From the NCBI RefSeq assembly GCF_026625145.1, contig NZ_CP113088.1, positions 3,327,501 to 3,391,500 of the forward strand: a stretch of DNA of 64,000 nucleotides, in the 5' to 3' direction. Positions within the stretch are counted from its first letter, which is position 1; every line of letters begins with the position of its first letter. The notes under the pieces were generated by a model. The model saw only the letters and a program-made list of their open reading frames with translations, was not told the origin of the DNA and searched no databases. Source of the DNA: Lacinutrix neustonica. Its GTDB lineage: Bacteria > Bacteroidota > Bacteroidia > Flavobacteriales > Flavobacteriaceae. Positions 49,322 through 59,662 of this stretch are shown in pieces. A program made the translations under genes and the position numbers.

Positions 49322-50827
49322 ATGACAAACTTCCACAAATGTGCAACCTACTTAATTATTTGTTTATTTTTAAGCTCATGTGGCACCTATTTTAATCAGC
49401 CATTTACCCAGGAACCGGCTCGAATAGGAGAGCTTTCCAAATCTACAAATATTCTTTTAGATTTACCACCAGCCAAGGATCCAGTCGAAATTGCAGTCTA
49501 TAACTTTAGTGATCAAACAGGGCAATATAAAGCGGTTGAATCCGGAAGCACGTTTAGTACAGCCGTAACTCAAGGCGCGACCACAATTTTAATAAAAGCC
49601 TTAGGAGATTCGGGGTGGTTTATTCCAGTAGAAAGAGAAAATTTTAATAATCTTTCTACAGAAAGAAATATTATTAGAAATACCAAACAAGAATACATGA
49701 AAGGCTTAAATCCCAATGAACCGCCGCTACCAGCGTTGTTGTATGCGGGATTAATGTTAGAAGGGGGTATCATTTCTTATGATACTAATATTGTTACAGG
49801 GGGTGCAGGAGCAAGATACTTTGGTGTTGGCGGATCTGCAAAATATAGACAAGATAGAATTACGGTTTACTTAAGAGCAGTATCCACCAGTAGTGGTGAA
49901 ATATTGAAAACAATTTATGTCTCTAAAACTATTTTATCTCAAGCTGTTGATGTGAGTTTATTTCGTTTTGTAAAATTTCAAAGATTACTGGAGGCAGAAA
50001 CGGGATTTACACAAAATGAACCAGTACAACTCGCCGTAAAAGATGCCGTTGAGAAAGCGGTGCACGACTTGATTGTTGAAGGTATAAGAGATGGGTATTG
50101 GTCTACAAAGGATGGAGAAGAAAAAGATAAACAAATAGTCGACCAGTATAATGCAGAAGAGGAAAGGGCTAACCTGACACATTTATATAATAGATTTACT
50201 TTTAAAAGACGAACAGAGAATGTAATGCATGTATCTTTTGGCGCTGCATTAATTAATGGTGATTATACAAATGCAGAGTATAAATTAAACACTAGACTGG
50301 GTTATAAAAGATATATCAATTCTCATTTTAATCTCAATTTAAATGCCAATACATTTAACCTTGCGAATAAAAACCTTTTTAATAAAAGTTTCGTGTCTAT
50401 AGATGCCAACGTTGAGTATAATGTGATACCCTTGGATAAGCTGTCTCCTTATATTTACGCCGGAGGGGGAACAAGTGTTTCAAACGACTTTAATAATATA
50501 AATCCAAAAATTCAGTTTGGTGCAGGTCCGGAGTATTTAATTACCGATAGAATTGGGCTCACGTTGTACGGAGAAAATAATCTTGTTTTTAGTGACTTAG
50601 TAGATGGACTGAAGAGGGGGAAACGTGATGACATGTTTATGCGTGTAGGTTTTGGCTTAAATTTTTACGTTGGTAATTATAATACCAAAAAAGATAGAGA
50701 GCGTGCAGCGGAAAAAGTAAGAAAAAAAGAACTCAAGAGAATTAAAAGAGAAAATATCGAAAAAGCATTAAATAATTCAAAGTCTAGACAGGGTGAAGTA
50801 GAATTTAAAAATGATAGTCAGAATTAA
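49322..50827 (+). CDS. csgG: CsgG curli secretion channel with C-terminal beta-barrel domain
   Basis: Outer-membrane lipoprotein (lipobox FLSSCGTYF) forming the nonameric curlin export pore. The CsgG domain covers residues ~20-285: AVYNFSDQTGQYK, GWFIPVEREN, EGGIISYDTNIVTGGAGARYFG, YRQDRITVYLRAVSTSSGEIL. An extra ~150-residue outer-membrane-type beta domain follows (VSFGAALINGDYTNAEYKL to RVGFGLNFYVG) and a basic coiled tail. The 501-residue length is nearly twice E. coli CsgG. The 3' end is followed after 13 bp by a lipoprotein gene. Confidence 0.92.
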   Translation: MTNFHKCATYLIICLFLSSCGTYFNQPFTQEPARIGELSKSTNILLDLPPAKDPVEIAVYNFSDQTGQYKAVESGSTFSTAVTQGATTILIKALGDSGWFIPVERENFNNLSTERNIIRNTKQEYMKGLNPNEPPLPALLYAGLMLEGGIISYDTNIVTGGAGARYFGVGGSAKYRQDRITVYLRAVSTSSGEILKTIYVSKTILSQAVDVSLFRFVKFQRLLEAETGFTQNEPVQLAVKDAVEKAVHDLIVEGIRDGYWSTKDGEEKDKQIVDQYNAEEERANLTHLYNRFTFKRRTENVMHVSFGAALINGDYTNAEYKLNTRLGYKRYINSHFNLNLNANTFNLANKNLFNKSFVSIDANVEYNVIPLDKLSPYIYAGGGTSVSNDFNNINPKIQFGAGPEYLITDRIGLTLYGENNLVFSDLVDGLKRGKRDDMFMRVGFGLNFYVGNYNTKKDRERAAEKVRKKELKRIKRENIEKALNNSKSRQGEVEFKNDSQN

Positions 50828-50840
50828 TAAAAAGGAAAAA

Positions 50841-52387
50841 ATGAAAACAATTAAAAAGATACTATTTCTTTCTATTGCTATGCTACTGTTTGCGACTTGT
50901 AGTGAAGATCAAATTGATGGCGTTATAGTTGGTTCTATAAATGGTAGGGTTGTAAGCTCAGGAACTAACATTGCTTTAGAAAACGTAAAAATTTCAACCA
51001 ACCCTTCTTCAAGTACGGTGTTTACTGATGCTGAAGGTAATTTTGTTTTAGATAATATTGAGGTTCAAACCTATTCTGTCCAGGCAGAACTTAGTGGTTA
51101 TGTAACTTCTTTTGAATCCGTTACTGTAATAGAGGATGCCGCCGCAACGGTTGCATTCGAATTGATAACTTCTAATGCAAATAATCAGCCACCAACAGCG
51201 CCTAATCTCGTGTTTCCGGAAGATTTATCCACCGAAGTCGCTTTGGATGTGGAGTTTACATGGGAGGCGTCAGATCCGATTCTAATGATGAGTTATCGTA
51301 TGTATTAGAATTAAGAAATGGTAATACGAATGAAATAGAATTGTATGAAACCGCTCAGGACACCTTTTATTTAGCGACTAATTTACAATTATCAACAACT
51401 TATTTTTGGCAAGTAAAAGTTAGTGATGGTATTAATGATGAGGTGGTGTCTTCTGTTAGCCAGTTTACAACCATAACAGATCCGGAGAACCCCTTGTATT
51501 TTGTTAGGGAGGAAAATGGGAACAGTGTGATTTATTCCGGTAAAGAAAGTTTTGATGATGGCGCAACCACTGTAATAGATGTCGATGTTTTAAAACTCAC
51601 GAGTGAGAACAACAATAGCTTTAGACCAAGAGGGAGTTCATTATTAAATAAAGTGGCTTATTTAAGAAGTGTTGGTGGGAGTACACATCTATTTGTAATG
51701 AATAGTGACGGCTCCAATAAACGACAAGTGACCTCGGCGATTCCTGTATCAGGATTTCGAGCAGAACATCTTGATTTTTGTTGGGCACAAAATGCCAGTA
51801 AACTGTATTATCCTAATTTTGATAAGTTATATCAAATTAATATAGATGGCAGTGGGGTGTCTCAAATTTATCAAACCACTGATGGTTCCTTTGTCTCAGA
51901 AGTTCAAGAAACGTTATTTGATACCGATTTGTTATTATTGAAAACAAATACATTTGATGGTTATAATGCACGAATATTTACTTTTAGGTTATCTACAGGA
52001 GTAGAAGAAACAGTAGTAGCTGAAAATTTTTCTGGAGCTTTAGGTGGTATTGACATTACGGCTAATGGAAATCAAATTGTTTATACTCGAGATATCTCAG
52101 GTTCAGAGAATGTAGATTACCGACAATTTCAAAGTAGAATTTTTATATTTGATGTCCTAAGTTTAACCAGTACTCAATTACCTACTAATGTTATATTAGG
52201 TGATAATGATTTGGATGTGAAGTACTCACCAGATGAAGGGTCTGTGATATTTACACGAGTTTCTAATGCTCCATTGGCAACACCAAGCGTATTCACCTAT
52301 CAATTTGGTGCCGTTACAGAGGAAAGTCTGCAATTTAGTGAAGGCTCAATGCCGATTGGGATTAAAAAAGTAGGTCTACACCAATGA
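50841..52387 (+). CDS. Curli-operon lipoprotein: regulatory-like, FN3 and beta-propeller domains (frame-broken)
   Basis: Start ATG 50841 (MKTIKKILFLSIAMLLFATC). Lipobox FATCSED. Then a carboxypeptidase regulatory-like beta sandwich (INGRVVSSGTNIALENVKIS), a fibronectin-III-like segment (PPTAPNLVFPEDLSTEVALD) and a C-terminal TolB-like beta-propeller (LFVMNSDGSNKRQVTSA, LYQINIDGSGVSQI). The break at 51276-51279 (CCGA); repair gives ASDPDSNDELSYVLELRNG. Position directly after csgG suggests it anchors or modifies the amyloid at the cell surface; this is inference. Confidence 0.75.
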
Positions 52388-52467
52388 TAAACTTAATTAC
52401 AAAGAAGGGTACAATAATATTTGTGTGCTTTTTTTTTACAGTTATCTTTGCAACTCAATAGACAATT

Positions 52468-53649
52468 ATGAGTTCGGAAATAAGTAAACGTTATAGTCAA
52501 AGAGGTGTTTCAGCATCGAAAGAAGATGTTCATAATGCCATTAAAACCATAGATAAAGGGTTGTTTCCTAAAGCCTTTTGTAAAATCGTTCCAGATTATT
52601 TAACGAATGACAATGCGTATTGTCTTATTATGCATGCTGATGGTGCCGGTACAAAAAGTGCTTTAGCTTATATGTACTGGAAAGAAACCGGCGATGTTTC
52701 TGTGTGGAAAGGGATTGCTCAAGATGCTTTAATAATGAATATTGACGATTTATTATGCGTGGGTGCTACTGATAATATAATGCTATCTTCAACCATAGGC
52801 CGAAATAAAAACCTGATTACGGGCGAGGTTATTGCAGCCATAATTAATGGAACCGAAGAATTAATTGCCGATTTGAAAAAGCACGGGGTCACCATCCATT
52901 CCACAGGAGGAGAGACGGCAGACGTTGGTGATTTGGTGCGCACTATTATTGTTGATTCAACAGTAACCGCTAGAATGAAACGAAGCGATGTAATTGATAA
53001 CTCAAACATCAAATCGGGAGACGTTATTGTTGGTTTAGAAAGTTTTGGAAAGGCAACCTACGAAAAGGAATACAATGGTGGCATGGGAAGTAATGGTTTA
53101 ACTTCTGCACGACATGACGTGTTTCATAAATATTTAGCTGAAAAATATCCGGAAAGCTTTGATGCTGCTGTGCCGGAAGATTTGGTATATTCAGGTCAAA
53201 TGAAATTAACAGATGCCATTGAAAATAGTCCTATAAATGCAGGGAAATTAGTGCTGTCTCCTACACGAACCTATGCACCTATAATTAAAGAAATACTTTC
53301 AAAATATTCAAGTGATACCATTCACGGTATGGTCCACTGTTCCGGTGGCGCCCGGACAAAGATTCTTCATTTTATTGACAATCTTCATATAGTAAAAGAT
53401 AATATGTTTCCTGTGCCCCCCTTGTTTAAATTAATTCAAGAGCAGTCGAAAACAGACTGGAAGGAAATGTATCAAGTGTTTAATTGCGGACACCGAATGG
53501 AGCTATATACTTCATCTGAAGTGGCAGATGCCATTATTGAAATATCAAAAAGCTATCATGTTGATGCGAAAGTCGTAGGTAGGGTGGAAGCTTCCAAGAC
53601 CAAAAAACTAACAATAAAAAGTGAATTTGGTGTTTTTGAATATGAATAA
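52468..53649 (+). CDS. purM: Phosphoribosylformylglycinamidine cyclo-ligase (AIR synthetase)
   Basis: Fifth step of purine synthesis: ATP-dependent ring closure of FGAM to AIR. The 393-residue protein has PurM-fold motifs MHADGAGTKSALAYMYW, NIDDLLCVGATD, STGGETADVGD, GLESFGKATYE and MVHCSGGARTKIL. It is the longer form common in Bacteroidota. The frame is intact. Confidence 0.9.
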   Translation: MSSEISKRYSQRGVSASKEDVHNAIKTIDKGLFPKAFCKIVPDYLTNDNAYCLIMHADGAGTKSALAYMYWKETGDVSVWKGIAQDALIMNIDDLLCVGATDNIMLSSTIGRNKNLITGEVIAAIINGTEELIADLKKHGVTIHSTGGETADVGDLVRTIIVDSTVTARMKRSDVIDNSNIKSGDVIVGLESFGKATYEKEYNGGMGSNGLTSARHDVFHKYLAEKYPESFDAAVPEDLVYSGQMKLTDAIENSPINAGKLVLSPTRTYAPIIKEILSKYSSDTIHGMVHCSGGARTKILHFIDNLHIVKDNMFPVPPLFKLIQEQSKTDWKEMYQVFNCGHRMELYTSSEVADAIIEISKSYHVDAKVVGRVEASKTKKLTIKSEFGVFEYE

Positions 53650-53794
53650 AACCCTTTTTTAATTAAGGCTGTTTTTTGAGTCAAAAACTGTTAATTTATG
53701 AGTTTTGAAGAAGAATGTCTAATAACCAATTTTTATTATTTTTAATTTCAATAGCCCCACTTTTTAAGCGCGATATTGACTTTCTTTTAGTATC

Positions 53795-54778
53795 ATGAAC
53801 AAAGTAGTATTAGTAATGGCAATTACTTTTGCCCAATTAAGCCTAGCACAAGCTCCAATAGTTACTGTAAAGAACGATACAGTAAATTTAACATCTAAAG
53901 ATACAGTAAAAACGACTTCTCCATGGAAGCAAACCAATGTAGGAAGCTTGGATATTAACGAAGTTACTTTTGTAAATTGGAATGCAGGAGGAAGTAATTC
54001 TATTTCTGCTTTAACAGGTTTGGTTTCAAATTTAAAATACAAGTACAAGCATTTGAATTGGAATAATTTAATGCGGGTGCGTTATGGCGTTAATAAGCAG
54101 GAAAACCAAAGACTAAGAAAGACCGAAGACGAGTTTGAACTCAGTTCTACATTGGGTTACAGAAAAGATACCATAACGAATTGGTATTATTCTGCGCGAT
54201 TTAATTTTAAAACACAGCTTACAAATGGTTATAAATATCCAGATCGAGAGAATGAAATTTCTAGATTAATGGCGCCAGGGTATTTGTTTATTGGAGGCGG
54301 TGCAGAATACGGTAAGAACCTAGAAAAATTATCGCTTTATATTTCACCACTTACTATTAAAGGCACATTTGTTCTGGATAAAACATTGTCTAATACGGGA
54401 GCATTTGGTGTTACGCCGGCCGTTTATGACGCAGAAGGTCATGTTTTGAAAGAAGGAGAACGGGTACGAACAGAAATGGGAATTTTGTTTACTAGTACTT
54501 TTGAAACAGAAGTGTTTGAAAATATTCAAATTAAAAATGTTTTTAGTTCATATACCGACTATCTTAAAGATTTTGGAAATATAGATATCGACTGGGAATT
54601 GGTTTTAAATTTAAAAGTAAACCATTATGTTCGCGCCACTTTGGGCTCTCATATAAAATATGATAATGACATAAAGGTGCAGGAGGAAACAGAAGTTAAG
54701 GATGTATTTGTAGAGCGTGGTGCAAAATTACAATGGAAACAGCTTTTAGGTGTTGGTGTCATTATAGAGTTTAGTTAG
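53795..54778 (+). CDS. DUF3078 outer-membrane protein
   Basis: A 327-residue protein with a signal peptide (VVLVMAITFAQLSLAQ). The DUF3078 hallmark is WKQTNVGSLDINEVTFVNW, then NAGGSNSISAL, followed by beta-strand-rich sequence ending in GVGVIIEFS, typical of outer-membrane beta-barrels. Function unknown. The frame is intact. Confidence 0.85.
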   Translation: MNKVVLVMAITFAQLSLAQAPIVTVKNDTVNLTSKDTVKTTSPWKQTNVGSLDINEVTFVNWNAGGSNSISALTGLVSNLKYKYKHLNWNNLMRVRYGVNKQENQRLRKTEDEFELSSTLGYRKDTITNWYYSARFNFKTQLTNGYKYPDRENEISRLMAPGYLFIGGGAEYGKNLEKLSLYISPLTIKGTFVLDKTLSNTGAFGVTPAVYDAEGHVLKEGERVRTEMGILFTSTFETEVFENIQIKNVFSSYTDYLKDFGNIDIDWELVLNLKVNHYVRATLGSHIKYDNDIKVQEETEVKDVFVERGAKLQWKQLLGVGVIIEFS

Positions 54779-55237
54779 CTCCGGAATAGTACACAAATCC
54801 TGATACTTTTTAATTGACTTATTTATGTCAGTGACTGAAGTGGTATTATACATTTTAGGTTATAAATATTGATATAAGATTTAAGCAGTTTATTACTTGT
54901 TTGCGATTCAAGTGTAAACGAAATAAAATAGCAGTGTTCGTGAAAACGCTTAGGAACTATATTGATGGCGGATGTAATGTTTGGTATCTCTTATAATTTT
55001 CTTTGGCTCACTGTAACATTAATATAAAATAAAAAATAAACCGTATTATAAATACAGGTTTTATCTTAAAGGAAAACAAAAAAAAGCTATTTCTATTTTT
55101 ATGTGTTTGTTTCTTAAAATGTGATAAATTGCTGAGTCAGTGTTCGTGAACATAGAAATAAAAAGTAAGTGCCAGTTTTTTGAGTATTCATTTTTATTTT
55201 ATTACATTTAAATACATTAATAGCTAAACTAACGCCA
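54779..55237. other. Intergenic region without recognised features
   Basis: About 460 bp with no coding frame. Two short similar stretches containing GTGTTCGTGAA occur near 54935 and 55140, but I see no clear hairpin or promoter. Confidence 0.45.
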
Positions 55238-55930
55238 GTGTTAAAAAAAGTGCTTATTATTCTTACAGTAATATTAGTACTTATTAATTTCTATATAATT
55301 AATTCTTTTGGTTATTTTGAGAGACGATGGATTCGATTAATTTCAATAGGATGTTATGTTTTCGTTTTTTTTATTTTTAAAGGTTATAAAGAAAAAAAAA
55401 TAGGAATAATATTACTTCTTTTATCAACAGTTGATGTGTTAGGGCTGTTTTACGAATATGGCTTAATTGATATTATTGGTCCTGTTGTAAAATTAACTGC
55501 CTACCTCTTAATAATCAGTGAAGTGATAAAAAAAGTCAAAATTAAGAACATTAATAAGCCTGTTACTCTGTTTTTTATTATCGTAGTTCTACTCAATGTC
55601 TTACTTGTTTTTCAAACGGTATGGGCTACTTTTTTAAGGATGGAGGATTACGCCGAAAGTGTCGTGTATCTATTTTACGGTGCTGTAAATGTTGCGGCTT
55701 GCATTGTTGCCTTAAACTATAATTTTATTTACGGTACTAGGCACTCCATATATTATTTATATCTTGTTTTTTCTTTAATATTATCAGATGCTTCTTGGTT
55801 TATTGGCTATTATCTAAATTATACAAACGCCTTTTATTTTGATGTGTTATTTTACCTTTTAGCGTCTTGCTTTTTAATAATTTATGCATTAGACACAAAC
55901 AAAAATGAGGAGGTTCTCTTAGAGGAATAG
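55238..55930 (+). CDS. Multi-helix membrane protein of unknown function
   Basis: A 230-residue protein starting at GTG with about eight closely spaced membrane helices and short loops; the layout resembles the YhhN/lysoplasmalogenase group but without a motif I can confirm. Charged C-terminal tail (DTNKNEEVLLEE). Convergent with the next small membrane protein. Confidence 0.55.
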   Translation: MLKKVLIILTVILVLINFYIINSFGYFERRWIRLISIGCYVFVFFIFKGYKEKKIGIILLLLSTVDVLGLFYEYGLIDIIGPVVKLTAYLLIISEVIKKVKIKNINKPVTLFFIIVVLLNVLLVFQTVWATFLRMEDYAESVVYLFYGAVNVAACIVALNYNFIYGTRHSIYYLYLVFSLILSDASWFIGYYLNYTNAFYFDVLFYLLASCFLIIYALDTNKNEEVLLEE

Positions 55931-55933
55931 CAC

Positions 55934-56224
55934 TTATATAAATCCTTTAATCAATAATAAAAAGCTACATGTTAGAATGCAGTCTATGAGGTAGAGCGCC
56001 ATCAAGAGTTTGAAATTGGAAATACCAACCATTTTATAAAACCCTAATTTTTTACGAATGCCTCTGTCACTAATCATGAGTGAAAAGATAGCAATCAGAA
56101 AAAATTTTGTTAATAGTGCAGGGATAATTTCCGGACTAAATATTAGTAATATAATTGTCGTAATAAAAGACCATAAGGTAAGAGGTCTATAATAAAATAG
56201 TATGGCGCGAAATTGGTGTAACAT
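55934..56224 (-). CDS. Small membrane protein of unknown function
   Basis: A 96-residue protein with three hydrophobic segments (LWSFITTIILLIF, ALLTKFFLIAIFSLMI, LLMALYLIDCILTCSFLLLI). No family recognised. Divergent from prfA, 111 bp away. Confidence 0.55.
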   Translation of the reverse strand: MLHQFRAILFYYRPLTLWSFITTIILLIFSPEIIPALLTKFFLIAIFSLMISDRGIRKKLGFYKMVGISNFKLLMALYLIDCILTCSFLLLIKGFI

Positions 56225-56335
56225 CTATTTTTATAACGTTAAAACAACAGGAATATTTTTCAAAAATTGAAACAGGTTAGAAACTATTGCAAGTTCATAA
56301 ATTATCGTATTTTTGTTTCACAATTTTTAAAATAG

Positions 56336-57411
56336 ATGTTAGAGAAATTACAAATAGTAAAACAACGCTTTGATGAGGTTAGTGATTTAATCATTCAGCC
56401 TGATATAATTACAGATCAAAAGCGTTATGTTGAACTAAATAGGGAATATAAAGACTTGAGAACGCTTATGGATAAGCGGGAACTCTACTTAGAATTTACT
56501 AATAATTTAGCGGAAGCTGAAGAAATAATTGCAGACGGAAGCGATGCCGAGATGGTAGAAATGGCCAAAATGCAGTATGAAGAAGCTAAAGTGGGGATTC
56601 CTAAGTTAGAGGAAGAAATAAAACTGCTATTAATACCCAAAGATCCTCAGGATGCTAAAAATGCAGTAGTAGAATTACGTGCAGGAACAGGGGGGATGAA
56701 GCTAGTATCTTCGCAGGAGATTTATTTAGAATGTATACCAAATACTGTGAAGGTAGAGGTTGGAAAGTGGATACGGTGGATTATAGTGAAGGTACAAACG
56801 GCGGGTTTAAAGAAATTCAATTCGAAGTCTCAGGTGACGATGTTTACGGCACTTTAAAGTTTGAAGCCGGTGTGCACCGTGTACAACGAGTACCACAAAC
56901 AGAAACACAAGGCCGTGTGCATACTAGTGCTGCAACCGTTATGGTTTTTCCGGAAGCAGAAGAATTTGACGTTGAAATTAACCCTAGAGATGTGAGAGTA
57001 GATTTCTTTTGTTCGTCAGGACCAGGTGGGCAATCGGTTAACACGACCTATTCGGCAGTGCGATTAACACACATTCCAACAGGTTTAGTAGCCCAGTGTC
57101 AAGATCAAAAATCGCAACATAAAAACAAAGAGAAAGCCTTTAAAGTATTACGTTCTCGCTTGTATGATATGGAGTTAGCTAAAAAGATGGAAGAAGATTC
57201 GGCGTTACGGGGTACCATGGTAACCAGTGGTGATCGAAGTGCAAAAATTAGAACCTATAACTATTCGCAAGGCCGTGTAACAGATCATAGAATTGGTTTA
57301 ACATTATACGATCTATCAAACATTGTAAATGGAGACATTCAAAGAATCATAGATGAATTGATGTTGGCTGATAATACTGAAAAGTTAAAAGCTAACAGTG
57401 ATATTATGTAG
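56336..57411 (+). CDS. prfA: Peptide chain release factor 1 (frame-broken in a G-run)
   Basis: Recognises UAA/UAG and triggers peptide release. The N-terminal helical domain, the [14 protein letters not shown] segment and the catalytic GGQ loop ([15 protein letters not shown]) are present. The frame breaks in the G-run at 56690-56695: the text has six Gs where seven give [14 protein letters not shown]. This is a homopolymer loss, unlike most breaks in the window. The repaired protein of ~358 residues is normal. It ends at a clear terminator. Confidence 0.94.
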
Positions 57412-57416
57412 TTTAT

Positions 57417-57442
57417 AAGCCTCTTCATGAGGCTTTTTTTTA
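57417..57442 (+). terminator. Terminator after prfA
   Basis: Arms AAGCCTC / GAGGCTT with loop TTCAT, then eight Ts, 5 bp after the stop. Confidence 0.85.
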
Positions 57443-57462
57443 ATAAAATTTTTAATTTTGTC

Positions 57463-57483
57463 ATTCCGTGCCTGACGCGGAAT
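57463..57483. repeat. Short palindromic intergenic element
   Basis: ATTCCG (57463) and CGGAAT (57478) enclose TGCCTGACG. This resembles small dispersed GTCATTCC/GGAATCC elements of Flavobacteriaceae. Only one copy was noticed here. Confidence 0.4.
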
Positions 57484-57542
57484 CCTAAACCAAAATCCTA
57501 AATACAAAACAGTTTCCTCATTTGGAGGATAAGGCGGTAAAA

Positions 57543-58358
57543 ATGACAACACAGCAACTCATTACACAAATTCATAAAAAAAAATCCTTTCTATGTATAG
57601 GATTGGATGTCGATTTAAATAAAATACCCCATCATTTGTTGGAACTGGAAGATCCAATCTTCGAATTTAATAAAGCGATTATAGATGCCACACATCACCT
57701 TTGTGTCGCCTATAAGCCAAACACCGCTTTTTATGAAGCTTATGGTATTAAGGGCTGGCAATCACTAGAGAAAACGATACACTATTTAAATCAAAATCAT
57801 CCGGAAATCTTCACAATTGCAGATGCGAAACGCGGAGACATAGGGAATACCAGTACGATGTATGCCAAAGCTTTTTTTGAGGACTTAGCATTCGATAGTG
57901 TTACGGTGGCACCTTATATGGGAAAAGATTCGGTGGAGCCTTTTTTAGCCTTTAAAGAGAAGCACACCATCTTGTTGGCGTTGACTTCGAATGCCGGTGC
58001 TTTCGATTTTCAAACCAAAGCTCTTGATGGAAAGGAACTCTATAAACTAGTATTAGAAACGTCAAAAAACTACAAAAATTCAGAAAATTTAATGTACGTC
58101 GTTGGTGCGACAAAAGCGGAGTACTTCGCAGATATTAGAAAAATAGTACCTAATAGTTTTCTATTGGTACCAGGAGTTGGCGCACAAGGAGGAAACTTGC
58201 AAGAGGTTTGTAAATATGGAATGAGCGACCATGTAGGATTACTAATTAATTCCTCAAGAGGAATTATTTACGCTTCGAATGAAACAAACTTTGCCGATGC
58301 TGCAGCACATAAAGCTAAAGAATTGCAACATCAAATGGAAGTGATTTTAAAGCGCTAA
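57543..58358 (+). CDS. pyrF: Orotidine 5'-phosphate decarboxylase (type 2)
   Basis: Last step of UMP synthesis. Start taken at ATG 57543 ([20 protein letters not shown]); a TTG 21 bases upstream is also in frame. Catalytic Lys/Asp in [25 protein letters not shown] near the N-terminus, [10 protein letters not shown] and the phosphate loop [11 protein letters not shown]. The 271-residue length is typical of the longer, type 2 PyrF. The frame is intact. Confidence 0.93.
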   Translation: MTTQQLITQIHKKKSFLCIGLDVDLNKIPHHLLELEDPIFEFNKAIIDATHHLCVAYKPNTAFYEAYGIKGWQSLEKTIHYLNQNHPEIFTIADAKRGDIGNTSTMYAKAFFEDLAFDSVTVAPYMGKDSVEPFLAFKEKHTILLALTSNAGAFDFQTKALDGKELYKLVLETSKNYKNSENLMYVVGATKAEYFADIRKIVPNSFLLVPGVGAQGGNLQEVCKYGMSDHVGLLINSSRGIIYASNETNFADAAAHKAKELQHQMEVILKR

Positions 58359-58409
58359 TAGCCTTTATTAGTCTTAATAGTAGATAGGCTTCTTGTTAAT
58401 AGTGTTTTA

Positions 58410-59201
58410 ATGGATATAAAAGATCAAATAGGAAGACCAATAACTATCGAGAACACACCAAAACGAATCGTCTCACTGGTGCCGTCTCAAACCGAATTAC
58501 TTTACGATTTAGGCCTTGAGGAGGCTATTGTAGGTATTACCAAATTTTGTGTACATCCGTTTCATTTCAAGAGTACCAAAACGGTTGTAGGGGGCACTAA
58601 AAACATCAATATAGATAAAATAAAAGCATTACAGCCAGATATTATTCTGTGTAATAAAGAGGAAAACACGAAAGCCATTGTGGAAGCCTGCGAACAAATT
58701 TGTGCCACCCATGTTTCAGATATTGTCACGATAAGAGATTGTATTGCGCTCATTAACCGGTATGGTGTGCTTTTTAATAAAAGAACTCATGCTAAAAAAA
58801 TTAGTGATAAAATTGAATTTAATTTAAGTGATTTTCAAGCTTATATCAAAGAAAAGCCCCTATTAAAAGTGGCCTATTTTATCCGGAGAGAACCCTGGAT
58901 GGCGGTAGGTAGCAATACCTTTATAAACCACTTATTGCAACTCAATAATTTTGAAAATATTTACGCGAATCTAGAGCGCTATCCCGAAGTAGAACTCCAA
59001 AAAATACAGCAAGAGGGGGATCCGGAACTTATTCTGTTATCAAGTGAACCTTATCCGTTTAAAGAAGAACATGCTTTTGAAATAGACAGGCATTCGCATC
59101 ATGCAAAAACTGTCTTTGTCGATGGGGAGTATTTTTCTTGGTATGGCTCAAGATTAGTTAAAGCTTTCAATTATTTCAAAGCACTAAGAAATAGGTTGTG
59201 A
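58410..59201 (+). CDS. Helical-backbone metal receptor (BtuF-like binding protein)
   Basis: A 263-residue periplasmic-binding-protein fold of the cobalamin/iron-siderophore class: RIVSLVPSQTELLYDLGLE, VGITKFCVHP, IKALQPDIILCNKEENT. Unlike exported members it has no signal peptide (starts MDIKDQIGRPITIEN), so it may act in the cytoplasm or have another role. No transporter genes are adjacent. It overlaps the convergent small gene by 18 bp. Confidence 0.8.
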   Translation: MDIKDQIGRPITIENTPKRIVSLVPSQTELLYDLGLEEAIVGITKFCVHPFHFKSTKTVVGGTKNINIDKIKALQPDIILCNKEENTKAIVEACEQICATHVSDIVTIRDCIALINRYGVLFNKRTHAKKISDKIEFNLSDFQAYIKEKPLLKVAYFIRREPWMAVGSNTFINHLLQLNNFENIYANLERYPEVELQKIQQEGDPELILLSSEPYPFKEEHAFEIDRHSHHAKTVFVDGEYFSWYGSRLVKAFNYFKALRNRL

Positions 59202-59381
59202 GTGGTCTCTAGATAAAAACTTAATCTGATTTAATTTATGAAGTAATTTCATTGCTTTAAATTCAGAATGATCACTAAGGGCATGATCTGTTTGGCTTAA
59301 ATTATAGGCCTGCTCAACCAATTGCTTGTAACGTTTGTTGAGTTTTTGTTGATGACTTGTTAAAAGATCTTTGCGACTCAT
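59184..59381 (-). CDS. Lacal_2735-family small protein
   Basis: A 65-residue basic helical protein (MSRKDLLTSHQQKLNKRYKQ, then LVEQAYNLSQTDHALSDHSE), matching the small Flavobacteriaceae family I know as Lacal_2735. No signal or membrane segment. Function unknown. Confidence 0.7.
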   Translation of the reverse strand: MSRKDLLTSHQQKLNKRYKQLVEQAYNLSQTDHALSDHSEFKAMKLLHKLNQIKFLSRDHSQPIS

Positions 59382-59483
59382 GATGCTGATTTTAAGTCTT
59401 TTAAATGTACATTAAATATTGATAATTAGCAACTTATAATTATTTATTTTGCTATATTACTTTACTTTTTTTGGATATTAATA

Positions 59484-59522
59484 AAAAAAACCAGCCTTTA
59501 TGAGTTTAAAGATTGGTTTTTT
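59484..59522. terminator. Imperfect terminator hairpin
   Basis: Arms AAAAAACCA / TGGTTTTTT with an inner partial stem around TGAGTT. It lies in the gap between the Lacal_2735 gene and the next plus-strand gene. Confidence 0.5.
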
Positions 59523-59662
59523 AAACGATAATAATAAATTAACTAACTCAAGTCGTGTGAGAAAACTACTTGTTTTCCAAAAGTACTGTATAGGTTAGTT
59601 TTTAATGTTATGGGAATATTACATTTATATTATCTAAAGGATGTCATTTAAATGTTCGTGTT

